In this document: piece by piece, positions 25,701 through 38,100 of the stretch
Layout of the letters: each line of letters begins with the position of its first letter
Numbering within the stretch: the stretch's first letter is position 1
NCBI RefSeq assembly: GCF_022539315.1
Contig: NC_066315.1
Coordinates: 120,533,374 to 120,597,373 of the forward strand
Length of the DNA: 64,000 bases
Direction of reading: 5' to 3'
DNA from: Serinus canaria
Lineage: Eukaryota; Chordata; Aves; Passeriformes; Fringillidae
Made by a program: the position numbers and the translations under genes
Notes under the pieces: generated by a model
What the model saw: only the letters and a program-made list of their open reading frames with translations
Told to the model about the DNA's origin: nothing
Database searches by the model: none

Positions 25701-25840
25701 GCTAATTTCTTGAAAATTTTGAAATGGATGATCACCCATTTATCTAATCATGACTACATTGAGATGTCTGATTTCTAAGTCAAGTTCCATCCTGATATTT
25801 TGTTTTATCTTGATTTCTGTTATTCAGTTTGCCTCTGCCA
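22720..25840. other. Intergenic sequence, no gene recognised
   Basis: Contains the longest low-complexity-biased open frame of the region (25161-25574, plus), which I do not regard as a gene: it is Phe/Ser/Leu-rich, as expected for the T-rich strand of AT-rich DNA. A CT-rich tract (ctctctcttttttttt) lies near 24412-24430. Confidence 0.5.
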
Positions 25841-25849
25841 TTTCATACT

Positions 25850-26650
25850 GAACTAATTAGTCTTATTGAAAGCTGAAGCAAACTATTCACTTAGTATGGA
25901 GGCCATACCTAGATTATCCTAAATCTCAACCTCAGTCTTCATGTTTCTTTTTTATTTATTCTGTTTTTATTTGTATTCCTAAAGTGTCTTTTTTCCCCCT
26001 ATTTATTTTGATATCCTTTAAAGGTCTAACTCAGCTTGACTTTTCACTATTCTCATTTTATCCCGACACTTCTTGACCTCAAAAGATGATTTCTTGGCTG
26101 TTCAGTCCTTTTTTCCATTCCTTATAGCTCTCTGCTTACTTCCAATACCCTTTTTGTTTATTCATTTAGCTAGGTCTGATGCTCTTCCTTGCACGTTTTT
26201 CTTTTCAAATGGAAGCATGTTCTAGATAGTTTATGAAACTTTGCCTAAGGCTTTCCTCTATATTAAAGTCTTGTGTTTAGGCCAGATGACTTAATTAACT
26301 AGAATTTCCCCTTTTGTAGTAGAGGATCTAGGGGTTTTTTTTCTGTTTTAAACTGGACCTGTCAATGAACACACTTTGGTAATGTTATTTTCCTATTTTG
26401 CTGTATCTAAAATGTCTTCAGTCCAGGTGTGTAATATAATTCCTAGTTGTCTCAGTAATTCTGTGGAAACTTTCACATTTTTAAGGCCTCTTTATGTGTA
26501 ATAGCATTTGTTTTCCAATCTATAATTACGAAAGCAAGTCTCCCACACTGTTAGAGTTTATAGAGCCATTGGTCTGAAATAATACTGGAGTGATTCTTCT
26601 TCATAGCCTCCCTCAGTGCTGGCTTCTAAAATTCTATGAGCTTAAGATCA
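25850..26650 (-). repeat. Ancient CR1/L3-type LINE relic, pre-RT region, antisense
   Basis: Reverse-complement translation around 26020-26110 gives K-K-C-R-D-K-M-R-I-V-K-S-Q-A-E-L-D-L, matching the CR1 segment 'CRDKIRKAKAQLELNLA' that precedes the RT domain. Next come a K-D-I-K-x-N-x-x-K-K block and, near 25850-25930, D-N-L-G-M-A-S-I-L-S-E-x-F-A-S-A-F, matching the 'VGPLLNE...FFASVFT' region of CR1. The order is correct for a minus-strand copy. Stops interrupt all frames. The portion above 26350 is assigned only by continuity. Confidence 0.5.
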
Positions 26651-27527
26651 GCAAAATTCCTTTTTCTTTCTTTGTCTCTCTCTTTTTTACTTTTTTCCCC
26701 TCTTTTGTTTTTAATCTTATTTTTTCTGGGTGACTTAGCTACGTGCCATGTGTGACTCTGTATTTCTGTTAGTGTCTTTCCAATCCCATTCCATAATTCT
26801 GCTCCCTTCATTTTGTTTCTCAAATTGCTTGAACGTGGATGTGATATGTTAATTTCTTTTTGCTCCTCCATGATCTCTAACAAGATCAAGTTTCCTACAC
26901 AGAAAACACACAGCCATTTCTTTACAAGTTTGACGATTTCAGCTACTGTCAATATTTTCTTTCTTTGGTTTGTCTGTCTTAGAACCAGTGAAATTCCTTT
27001 CTCCTTTGCTGTACCTTTTAAAAATTGATTTTTTTATCTCTCATTAATAAAACTTTATATATAGGTTTCATAAATTTCTCAATACATATCTCTTCATCCT
27101 AAAGATATTTTTGTTTCACCAACTTCATTTTGAAAAAGCTCTATCCATACAACCTCAGAAAAAATTCCTTCTCCTGTCTACTATATCCTTACTTACTGGT
27201 TTTCTGACCCATATTTTTCACCCTGCAAATCCTTCAATCCCTTTCTCAGACATATGGGAATGATTATGTTTTGCAGTAGACTCATTCCAAGTTCACCCAC
27301 CTAAAACTCCCAAGCTTTCTTTACCATCTCTCTGAATAAAACTCTGACTTTTTGGCCCAAGTGTAGTAGCTAATGCCTTTTGGCAGACACCTGACTTTTC
27401 TCATGCTAATGTCCTTGTTGTAGGTCCTGGCATTAGTAACACAGATCTGGGCTTAGGATATCCTCCAAGGTGTTTTAGCAGGCAGATGTAACGTAAAACT
27501 CATAGGCCAAATAGAGTACACTTAGCT
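26650..27527. other. Intergenic sequence, T-rich
   Basis: T-rich plus strand. The 108-codon minus-strand open frame at 26626-26952 is Lys/Glu-rich with no recognised domain and may be part of, or next to, the LINE relic. Confidence 0.4.
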
Positions 27528-27595
27528 ACTCATTTGGCTTTCCAAGGCTAAAAGGCAGGATGAAATGACTTTTAGCCTTGGAAAGCCAAATGAGT
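27528..27595. repeat. Perfect 27-bp inverted repeat with 14-base loop
   Basis: Left arm 27528-27554 and right arm 27569-27595 are perfectly complementary over 27 bp, around the loop gcaggatgaaatga (27555-27568). The arm core is CTTTCCAAGGCTAAAAG / CTTTTAGCCTTGGAAAG. A third partial copy of the motif (ccttccaaggca) follows at 27612-27623. Perfect arms imply recent origin by foldback copying, or constraint as a hairpin RNA. No terminal direct repeat or transposon body is visible. Confidence 0.95.
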
Positions 27596-27636
27596 TTTTC
27601 CTAATGACTTTTTCCTTCCAAGGCAATGACTGAATA

Positions 27637-27815
27637 ATCATAGAATAACAGAGGAGAGCTAGGAGAGGTACTCAGGCTGCCTGATCATCTTTGTGGCCTC
27701 CTCTGGACTTGCTTCAATTGCTCCATGTCTTCCTTGTGCTGAGGATCCCAGAGCTAGATGCAGTGCTCCAGGTGGGGTCTCCTTCTTCTGAGGAGCCACA
27801 TCTTCTGAGGCAGTC
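27637..27815 (-). repeat. CR1 LINE fragment with internal deletion
   Basis: The plus strand has the antisense 3' tail 'taatcatagaataacagag', then jumps within about 50 bp to the mid-3' segment 'gtggcctcctctggacttg' and 'gatgcagtgctccaggtgg', which lies several hundred bases away in the CR1 consensus. The copy is therefore both truncated and internally deleted. Confidence 0.8.
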
Positions 27816-28700
27816 AACATGTTCAAACCTCTTGAGTAATAGTGATCTGCCAGAAGACATATGCTGATGAGTCAGAAAGTACTGGGTCCCTGTGCTACCC
27901 CACTGCAATATTTTACCAAAAGATAAAAGGAAAAGTGATGAGGTAAGTGTGCATATATTGTATTTATAGACACTGTCCACCTTCAAATAATCAAGGATTA
28001 AAAATGGCAGCACTTAGTAGCCACACCAGCAGTCTGTGCAGTACCAGTAAAAACTCTCAAGTCAGGTTTTGTGCCTTTTGCCTGACTTTCCAGGTGTTTT
28101 TCTAAAGAATCCATTTAACTACCCATCACAAAAAATTGGCATGTAAAATATGCCCTGAGTTGCAGAAACTGTCTCAAATAATCCTTGTTTGTTTAGGGAG
28201 GATTCCTTCTCAAAAAATATTTATTCCACAAAGGGGGGTGATGTGTATTTTTCTAAACTTTAACCAAAAGATATGTTCTGAAAATACATTTTCAATAAAA
28301 ATAGTTTATTTTGGACTGATACGGCAGTCATGTTTTTTAGCACATTAACAAAATGATCTAGTATTTCTGAGTCCTTGGGCATCCATCTGTTGTTATGTTT
28401 TTTTCATTGCAGAGAACATACTCAGTCAAGACCACTAAAAAGTCATTTAAGTGACCTGAATGTGAGAAGAATTCAGCTCCATGCTATTACTTTCACTCCC
28501 AACTCCTATTTCCTTCTCCTGTCCAAAGGAGACAGGACTCCGACTCTATGTGATGGCCAATCCATTCGTTCTCTGCATCTTGTTTCCTTATTCACACCCC
28601 GATGGTCCTCTTCGGGTCCTAAGCCAAAAGTCTAGGTCTGGAAATGGCCATCTTCCTTCAGGACCTGGAGAAGAGTTACTTCCATATACTGCACCAAGTG
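27815..28700. other. Intergenic sequence, nothing recognised
   Basis: Unique sequence between two antisense CR1 fragments. Overlapping short frames at 28375-28750 show no known protein. Confidence 0.5.
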
Positions 28701-28701
28701 T

Positions 28702-29170
28702 AGACTCAGAGAATAGTTTGTGTTGGGAGGAACCTTTAAAGATCATCTAGTGCAAGACCCCTGCAATGATCAGGACCACCTTCAACTACCTCAAGTAGCT
28801 CAGAATCCCATCCAACCTGGCCACAAAAGTTTCCAGGGATGGGGCATCTACCACCTCCTTGGGAAACTTGTTTACCACCCTTATTTAAAAAACATCTTTC
28901 TTATATCTATTCCATATTTACCCTCCTTCAATTACCCCTAGTCCTGTTGGAAAAGGTTCTGATAAAATGTTTGTCCCTATTTTTCTTAGAGCCCCCTTCA
29001 AGTACCTGAAAGGCTGCTGTAAAGTCCTCCCAGAGCCTTTTCTTCTCCTTACTCGGAGCCTTCCTTCCTAAAAGAGGTCCATCCCTCTAATAATCTCCAC
29101 TGATTTTTCTGGATCTGCTCGAGCAGGTCTATGTCCTTCCTGTGCTTTATCAGCAATGTAATGCATTTGA
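28702..29170 (-). repeat. CR1 LINE 3' fragment
   Basis: This is the antisense CR1 3' end: 'gttgggaggaacctttaaag', 'tccagggatggggcatctac', 'cctagtcctgttggaaaagg', 'tcaagtacctgaaaggctgc' and 'ctcgagcaggtctatgtcct'. About 470 bp, 5'-truncated near 29170. Confidence 0.85.
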
Positions 29171-32100
29171 GACCTCACCCAGCAGCAAAGACATTTGCAG
29201 CTGCTGCAATGCACACCCAGGGACTGGAGATGTGTGGTTCCCTTGAGGCAAGTGTACCACAGCTAGAGAACCTCTGGTCAGGAACCTCAGCCACACTAAA
29301 TGCCCTGGACACAGGAATACCAATTGCATTTGTAAGGAAGTGATAATTTGTTTGGAACAGCAAATAAATATAGACAGAAAACATGATTATTTAATGTTGT
29401 ATTGTAATGGAATTTATTTTTTTCCAAAGCATTTCCTGAAAATAAAATTAGGCTCCATTGCAACCAGCATATTTCTATAATCTATTTTTATCACTGTAGA
29501 CACTGGGGAAATAGTAAAACTGTTTAACATTCTCTGCTCTATTGATTTAGCCTGAACCTTTTGGAATCACTTTATAGACTCATGCAATGGGTGATGCTTG
29601 TTGCTGAACAACAGGTTAGGTTGTTTTCTCTGTAACTGAGACATGAACAGTGTCTTATGTGGAGGACATTACATATTGGGCATGTAAGTATGAACTTACC
29701 CATAGTTTAGCCTCCCTTCCTGCAAGGTAAAAAGGAATTCACTGGATTAATTCTTGGAACTGCTGTATGGCTTAACAAAGCAAGTATTTCAAAACTGTAA
29801 CATAAGAAGATTCATGCACAAGCTAATTTTTTTTTTACAGAGAGGCAATAATTAGGTACAGAATTGTTCCAGTAGCATTTCAGCACTGATTACTTTCACA
29901 ATTTATCAGTTTTTAAACTGTGGACATATCAGCAGTAAACAGAACATGGAAGCCAATGTGTGTTGACATATATTCTATGTATTATTTTGGAACTCACAAC
30001 CAGCCTACTTCATCATATAAAAGTAATTGCAAAGCATAAAAGTAGCTCATTAGAGTGTTTGTTTAGCCACAGATTATTCCTGGGCTTTTTAATTTTGAGA
30101 AATAGCACATTAGATTCTCTTTCATTTGCTTTGCTTTCAAAAAGCACATGAACAAAATGGTAGTGTGAGCTGATTCAGCCAGGCTTTGTTTCCTCAAACT
30201 AAGTCATACATGTGAACTCAAAGAAAGAAGGTGGCTTCTCCCTTTCCCAGTATTGTTGTATGCTTTCACAAGCAGAACTTTGGGAGATGTAATAAAATAA
30301 ACAGATTGTTTTTAAACAGATGTTCTTGTGCTGGTCTGCATGGGAACAGCTGATATATGAGGGAATAGTCTAAGACCCATTACAAAAATAATATTTAAAT
30401 TGGAACAAGTGCTCTTGTGATTTACACCTAATGTTCTCACTCTGACAGACAGCCAAATGTTACAGAGAAAACATCCAATGCCTGTTCTCATTTTGAAGCA
30501 GCACAGAAGATATGTAGAGAGAAATGTATGAAGGGTGCATGAAACCTTCCAGAGTTAGTTTTAAGATGCAGTTCAACAAGTTGTATGTAATGGGCTCGAT
30601 TACAGCTACCCTCAAACTTTTTAAAAACCATATATATTTTTAGTAACTAACTTGGCTTTAAAACTAGGCATTTAATGGGTGTCTAGGAGAGATAAATACT
30701 AAATTTCTTTTGAGTTTGACTCCTGAGCTACCATTCAAATAACCTGGTCCAACAGGGCCCCTGGGAGCTCAGAGCAAAAAGCACAATGCTGTCTCAAATT
30801 TTGTGTCAAAATGCTTCAAAATGTCTCCCATACTAACTGCTAAATCTGCACTCCAATGAGAGATCACCCATCTATTGAAAGCACTCTTTGAGTGCCCAAA
30901 GAGGAAAATGAGAATCTTCCAGAAGGAAAATCATTGTGGGGGATATCCCATAGAGTGGTGAATCTCTGATAGGGAACACCATGAGCATGAGAAAAGCTTG
31001 TCTCACAAAGGACAGAAGAGCAGGTGAGTGCAGGATGTGTATGGAATTTTAGAGGGAAATTAGGAGAGCTGTTCCTGTGGATCTCCTACTAAACTGGAGG
31101 AATAAAATGTGCCAGGGCCCTGTTAAATGGAGGGACACACCAGCTCTCCACCATCCCCCGTTCGTAAGGATGTGAGGCTGTCAGGCAGCATGCAGAAAAC
31201 CTTATTCCTGGCAGAAAGTGTGCTGCTTGGATTTAAGATAGGTTATTTATATCAGTTCACAGTTCAGGGGAGTAGTAGAGAAGAGCTAAATTCCTCCAAA
31301 GAGTGTTTCAGTAAGGGGAAACTTATAAAATCCCATCTCACGGTTCATCATTAGAGTACTTGTAAATAAAGATGTAAGCATGTAAGTATGTGCAACCTTT
31401 TATTTCACTTGAAAAACCCATGCCATGTGGTATACATTCTCTTCATACATGCACTCATAGTCTGATGTCATGGGTAGTACTATAAGAGCCTAGAAAAGAA
31501 AAAAGATTAAAAAAATCTAGAAATGGCCTGCATTAAAAAAGAATTTCTCAGATTTATTTTATGAACTCAGACATTTCTTAGAGCACTGAAAGGAGTTTTT
31601 GTAGAGGTTGACTTCGAAACCAGGTCTGGTGGCAGGTCCTAGCTGCTGCCAAATACCTCAGTGGGTCATGTTGTGCAGTGATGGCTACTCTGGACTTTAA
31701 TGAAGATTTTTGTTAATGTCTCTGGAGTGGCTAGTGCAGAGCATGATGAAAATGCCTGTGCCTGTGCCAGTATGGAGCCAAACCAAACATACATAAGCCT
31801 GTGATAGCCTAGAGTTGATCTTATGACCAAATTTCCAAATAAAACTCAAAATATAACAACTTCCTTTTCACTCACTTAAAAAAAAGGAAACAAAAAACAA
31901 AACTCGACAGAACATCTTAGAAAAGTGAGGGGAAAATTATAACTGGAGAGAAAATGTTGCCTGATCCCTTAACTAGATGTCTGGAATTCAGTCAGCCCCT
32001 GAGACAATCCTGGACTAGAGGTCTTATTCCTTTATCTTCTTTATCCACAAATCTAGTTCATATAACTACAAATCAACACTCAAACTCTATCTTTGAAGAC

Positions 32101-35100
32101 ACAGAATTATATTCCAAATATTTTCAGTTGCCTTTATTGTTTGGCAAGAGATGACAACCTTGGATAACATTATTCCAGTCTGCTCTAGTCTGCAACAAAA
32201 GTTTGCAACAAAATTCTTCTTTTCTGCTTCATTTTTCTTTTTGAAGCAGGGAATTTTCAGGAACATTGGCAATTTCAATGGCAAAACATTTGAGCCCATT
32301 TTGCTTCCTGCTTTTCCCTCCTAAACATATAATTCCATAGGACTGCCACCAGATGGCACATGCAAGTGCTCTCCAGATACAGTTCTCCAAAGACCAAAGC
32401 CCACTCAAGAAAAAGAGAAGGTAGAATTTGCCATTTGATCTCTGTGTCATTGGCTTTCTCCCAACCTACGGTACAATACAGGAGGTTTTTCATACTTCTA
32501 GCAATCTGGATTTAAATAATTATTCCATCCATGAAAAGGCAAGGGTAAAAATATTAGTAAAGAACTAAATGTCTTTCATAATTTTTCCGCATTATCCAGA
32601 GGACAAAAAATGCTACCTGATTCTAACACTTGTTCACAATTCTTTCTCTGGCCTAATTTTGTTGATTGCCATCTCATGTCAATTAATTTTATGTTATTTG
32701 ATATGTTAGGTGTCAAAGAGATATTAAATAACAGCAATGCTTCAAAGTGAAAACACTTAAGCCTACATTCTCTAACAAAATCATAAGGTCCTTAAGCTAC
32801 AGCTATGAAATATAAAAATGTTTGAAGCTAGTTTTTATATATGCAAATATCTTTTAGTGCTGGCTAAAACAGTGAGAATGCAGAACCATTCTTGAAAAAG
32901 GATCAATATATAATAAAAAATGTAGAAGAAATGTGCCAATGAAAGAGGTCTAGGCAGACATCTCTGCTAATATTCTGACTATCTGCAGTTGGTGCTGTAA
33001 CCAGACAGAGTATGAGTATATGACCAAATTCACCCTGTGGTCCAACCCCTGAGTCATCCCCAGTGGGGATTTGGACCTCCAAGTCATTTGCCTGGTGGTC
33101 TTGAGGAAACAGAAAAGCAAAGGATTGGGCTGGGGAGGGCTGGTGGGCTTCTGAGTCTCATCCTTGCCAGGGATCAGCAGAAGAACAGAAGAAAATGACT
33201 GTTGGGTCATCTGCATTATCACTGGGTAAAAAGCCCATAAGGTGAAGTTTGAAAAATCTAGGTTTCTCTACTGAATATCCTGGGAGACTTGGGACACCAA
33301 GAAGAAGGTGAATTTGCATAGGTTCCTTCTCATTTCTCATAGATTCGCTTTCCCTTCCTGAAAGGCTTCAAGGCCACTGTCCCTTCATTGACTGGGAAGG
33401 GAAGACAAAGAGCCTCACCAGACTGACACCTTATGTGAATCTTCTTCTAAACTCCTTTATAAAATAAACACTGGAATTGGGTCAAATAACTACCCCACGT
33501 GGACATACTGACATGTTGATACCTTTCTCATTCATCCCTCCCTCACAGTAAAACTGCATCAAGACCTCTATGTTTTCAAGCTCAAAGACATGTGTCATGG
33601 TCTCCAGGCAGAATTTAGTGGGGCAAGTAAAAGACCCAAGTGATGATCAGGTTACTTAGTTATTTAGTTAGTTCTCAGGGCTTTTCACTCCCATGGTTTT
33701 TTCTTCTTCAGGAAAATGTTGCAAATGAAAAATAGCAATGGAGTTTCAATTGTAATATTATCTTTCTTTGAATTTAAAAATGGTGCCTTAGTCATAGGTC
33801 TGATTCCTGTGTTTGCATTCTGAATCATTTCTACTTGGTTTACTGACAACAATAACATTTTGCTGCACTTTATTTTCTCAGAAAAATATAAAAGATAGAA
33901 CTGCATATTCAGATCTATCTTTTCCTTTCCAAATTTGAGATTGTGAGGAACTTACTTCATGTCATTATAGTAAGGAGCAGTTTTGGCATTATTTAAAGAT
34001 AATAAAATATAGGACTTTCCCCTGCTTTCCTTAAATAGCAACAAAATTTACCTGAGATGCAAACTCTAACAGCAACAGTCCTACCCAGTAGTTTCTTCCA
34101 TATTAAGTTAGGATGTGGAAATTTTGGGATGAATTCATGATAGTAAATGGAAAACAAAAGAGATGGACAAGATAAATACACTCAGGTATGGGTAAGAGAT
34201 GTTCTACTACAATTCCCCAGGGTTCAGTAGCTAATTTTAAATAAAGAACTTAGGATTTTGCCACTCAGTTTCTCCAAGGGATGGAGTTTGAACATATCCA
34301 ATCTCCTTCCAGTTTTCCCTTGCCAATGTCAGTGTAGTAAAGTAATTTTCAAATTATTCACTCTTCTTAATGCTGGTTTTGTTTGCTTCTAAATATGGCC
34401 CTTGGTATTAGTTTGGGATAATTGAGGTTCTTTCCAGATTTTAACACACTTGTGCTAAGTTCATTACAGAGGGTGTTTATCTTATCAAGTAATTTTCAGC
34501 TTTTGAAGCAGCAGAGTTGTAACTAAGTACAAAAACAAGGGAAAAGACTAATGCTACCACAGGTGTGTGAGCAATAGTACTGTCCTTCAAAATGGTAAAT
34601 TGATGAGTTTGCTGAAAAACTTAGTTTTCCTCCAGTTCAAAGAGAGATGAAAACATGAAAGAACAGAACAAATCATTTTGCATATGAAACTTGGTGTGAC
34701 ACAAATTACATTTATTGATTTTTTTCAGCTTGTTAATACCCTTTTATTATTTTAAATTACCTAGTTAGAAACATTTTAGAATGAAATGGGGTATTTCCAG
34801 TTAATCTTAGTAAGAGGTTGGTGTTTCTTCTTAAGACAATTCATGCATCACACTGCATTCATTTGTCCAACTGCTAATATAAATTATGATCTGTTGAAGT
34901 GATCTCTCTTGGCAAGATATAAAACTGGCAAGGATTTCTGGACAGTTGAGTACATTTACTTTATGAACAAGTACACTGTTCTGTGTACCAGCACTCACTG
35001 CATTGCATTTAGCAGTCCTGTGAACATAATATGACTTTCTGAGAGTTTTAACTAATAAATATTTTGCTGAGAGGATATAAGACTTACAGTGATTGGGGAT

Positions 35101-38100
35101 TCTGTTTTGTAAGGGTTGACAAGTTTATTTAAAATTCTGAGAGAGAAATCCAGCTAATTTGACCATGAAGAAGGGAATGAATGTCATCCATCTCCTTTAC
35201 CCTGTACCATATTTAAACTTAGTGTAATCACCTGGAATAAAATTATGGTCACATTTAAAGAACCAACATGGTTCGACTTCTGTGGATCCCAGTGGCATCA
35301 TTAACATGTGGTCTTCTCTGCTGTTAGGGAAAAATTCTTCTAGCACTGGTTATTACCTCGCTGGCTAAGTTAATAACTAGTTTCAGAGTAATATCTTGTG
35401 TAATATGGTTGGGTGACAACAATACTTTTTTTTTTTTTTTGTGGAAAATCTTTTAGAATTGCTCATTTACCCTGGCTGATAACCCCACAAGGTGGAGGTG
35501 GATGCAAGATCACATCCTGACTGACAAAGACTGAGGCCTCTATTAGGAAGAGACGATCTGTCTGTGGGTTGGTGTACTTTGTTTTTACCCTGTCTTTTTA
35601 ATCTTTGCCTTGACTGAAGACTATTCTAAGAAAATTGGACCTTTCTTATTTCTTGGAAAGTAAAATGTTACCACATATAAGTGAAATAATGCAAAAACTT
35701 GCTACCTTTTTCTGCACCTGTACTACAGCATTTTTATTTTTACAGCTCTAAAGAAACATGCTGAAAATCTGCAAATGCTTTTCTGAATCTGTGGATAATT
35801 TCAAATGATGTTTTGGAATGGAAAACCTTGTAAGAAAAATACTTGTAAAATCTGACTTTGTATATCATTATATTTATGACACCACCATTCACTGATGGCA
35901 CAGTACAGTGATTATAAACACAACAGTCAGAGTTTAATCATTCCCATCAGCAGTGATTTCACTCATCCTCAGATGTCCTTAAATGTACCATCTTCAAGCT
36001 GACACAGCACAATCTACCAGTATTTTGCCTATTTGAGAAATGAGACCCTGGACTCTGGCTGCTCAGCAACTTGCAACCCTAAATTTAAAACAACTAAAAG
36101 AAGCTACATGGTCACCATATAACTCCCAATACAATGTTTTTCTCTGCTAGAGAAAGTACACAGGCATGAAAAACAGTTCAAAGTAAGGTTAAATGGAACA
36201 TGAAATGGTTGTTTAATCAGTTGCATTTGTGCTTGCAAGTCACTAGGTATCACTGACCCAGCATCATTTTGGAAAATGAGATTTTCCTATAAAATTTGAA
36301 ACTGAGTACTTGACTAAGTATAGTCAGTAAAGATCACATAAGACTCTGTAGGGGAGTGGAGTTATTTTCCTGAATGTTTTAGCTGTATCCTAACTTGGAT
36401 GGTTGTACTCAGCCTTCTTACATTTCCTCTGATAATTGACAGGAAATGCTCTAGTTTTTAATCTATTGGTTTAGGATTTTTCTGTTTTGGCTTGGTTTGG
36501 TTTAGGGTTTTTTGTGGTGCTGCTTTATTTTTTTTCCTTGATGAGATCTGCTAGAAGTAGTTTGCACTGCTGGTACAGCTAGATTTGGCACACATTGATG
36601 AAAAAATCAGTTCAAGATAATGGTGTTGGATTGTCAGGTTTCTATTTGAGTGAGCAGGTGTGAAAATTGGATGCTTATCTTCCCATTTGTACCTGGAGTT
36701 TGCACCTGCAAGCGACTGTTGGCCAACAGTAGACTTTCTGGCAGATCTGGTTGCTGTCATTTACTCCTGGTATCTGACTTAGGAGTTTTAGTTTCCCTAA
36801 TTTTTAGTGTGGCTCAGGTGATGTGAACATCTGTGGTGTTCAGTTAACTGAAACTGCAAACAAACACAATTACAGGTGAAATAATTTGCCTGAAGAATTA
36901 AAATATTTGGAACACACCCTTTGAGATGACTCTTAAAGGACTGAGCAAGATCTCAGTGTGGAGAGTTACTATTTGTGTATATGGCTCATAAAACATGAGA
37001 TAATCTTCCTAGTTTAGGGTCATTATGCAGTATAAATTAGTTATTAGCAAATTAATGAAAAGAATACACACAGCAACAATGCAAGAATAGAGCCCAGATG
37101 AAACCCCAGTGTAATCAGTGGACCTTAATTGATTTCATATGAGCTGTTTTATCTCCACTTAGTAATTTATGTGAGCGCTTACAATAATTTTGTGAAAACA
37201 CTCTGATTAGCACTATATTAAATGTTTGATAAAACAATGACTTTGTTTTACTAAATTAAAAGGATTTTAACATCGGAATTGGTTCTATTTTATGAACTTG
37301 GACTTTGATGAAGAAAGGAATGTAGTTTTCTTACCAAAAGATCAGAATTGTTGTATACAGCTGGAAAAAAACATTCATAAGGGCATCAAAGAATAATATT
37401 GTGCTCTGTCTTTTGTTAATACAGAATGTGGAATTCCAATTTGCATTTGCATCACTTGGCAAACCTGCTGTAAAAACAAACTCAACACCACCATTCCTCT
37501 TTTTTAAGATATTTTGTCTAGTTGTATTACCAAAGATCTTTGTCAGAGATCTTTGCTTGAGGTCAAAGAGGCCATTGTATTGCCTGTTTTCATAAAAGGG
37601 TAAATAACCTAACAGGACATCATACAAGATTGACATGAGTTGAAGGTGTCTCCTTTAGTCTTTGCCAGTTCTTTCCAAATTGAACACAGATGTATTTAGG
37701 GAAAAACTACAGATGACAGGAATGATCTCAAAATGAAGACATAAAAGAGTAGCCCTTCCAGTGACAATAATTTTAATCCAGGTGATATAAATAATTGAAA
37801 TTGATTTCTCTTAAACTCTTTTAGCCTCAAGAAATAAGTGCCACAAAATGAGTTGAAACAAATTAAAAACAAAATATTTTTGCCCAAATCCAAGGTTTTA
37901 ACTAAGGATCAAACTTGATAAAACCACTGCCACCATTCTGTTCAGCACTAAGAAATGCTTTTTACCCATCCTTTTTGCCTCCTAAGATATGGTTTCCCTA
38001 GAATTCTTCCAATCAGTAGTTCACTGACAAATAAAAAGTGCCATTTATCCTTCTTCCCTGATGAATGCTCGTACTGAGTCATTGCAAAATTTATAAAAGC

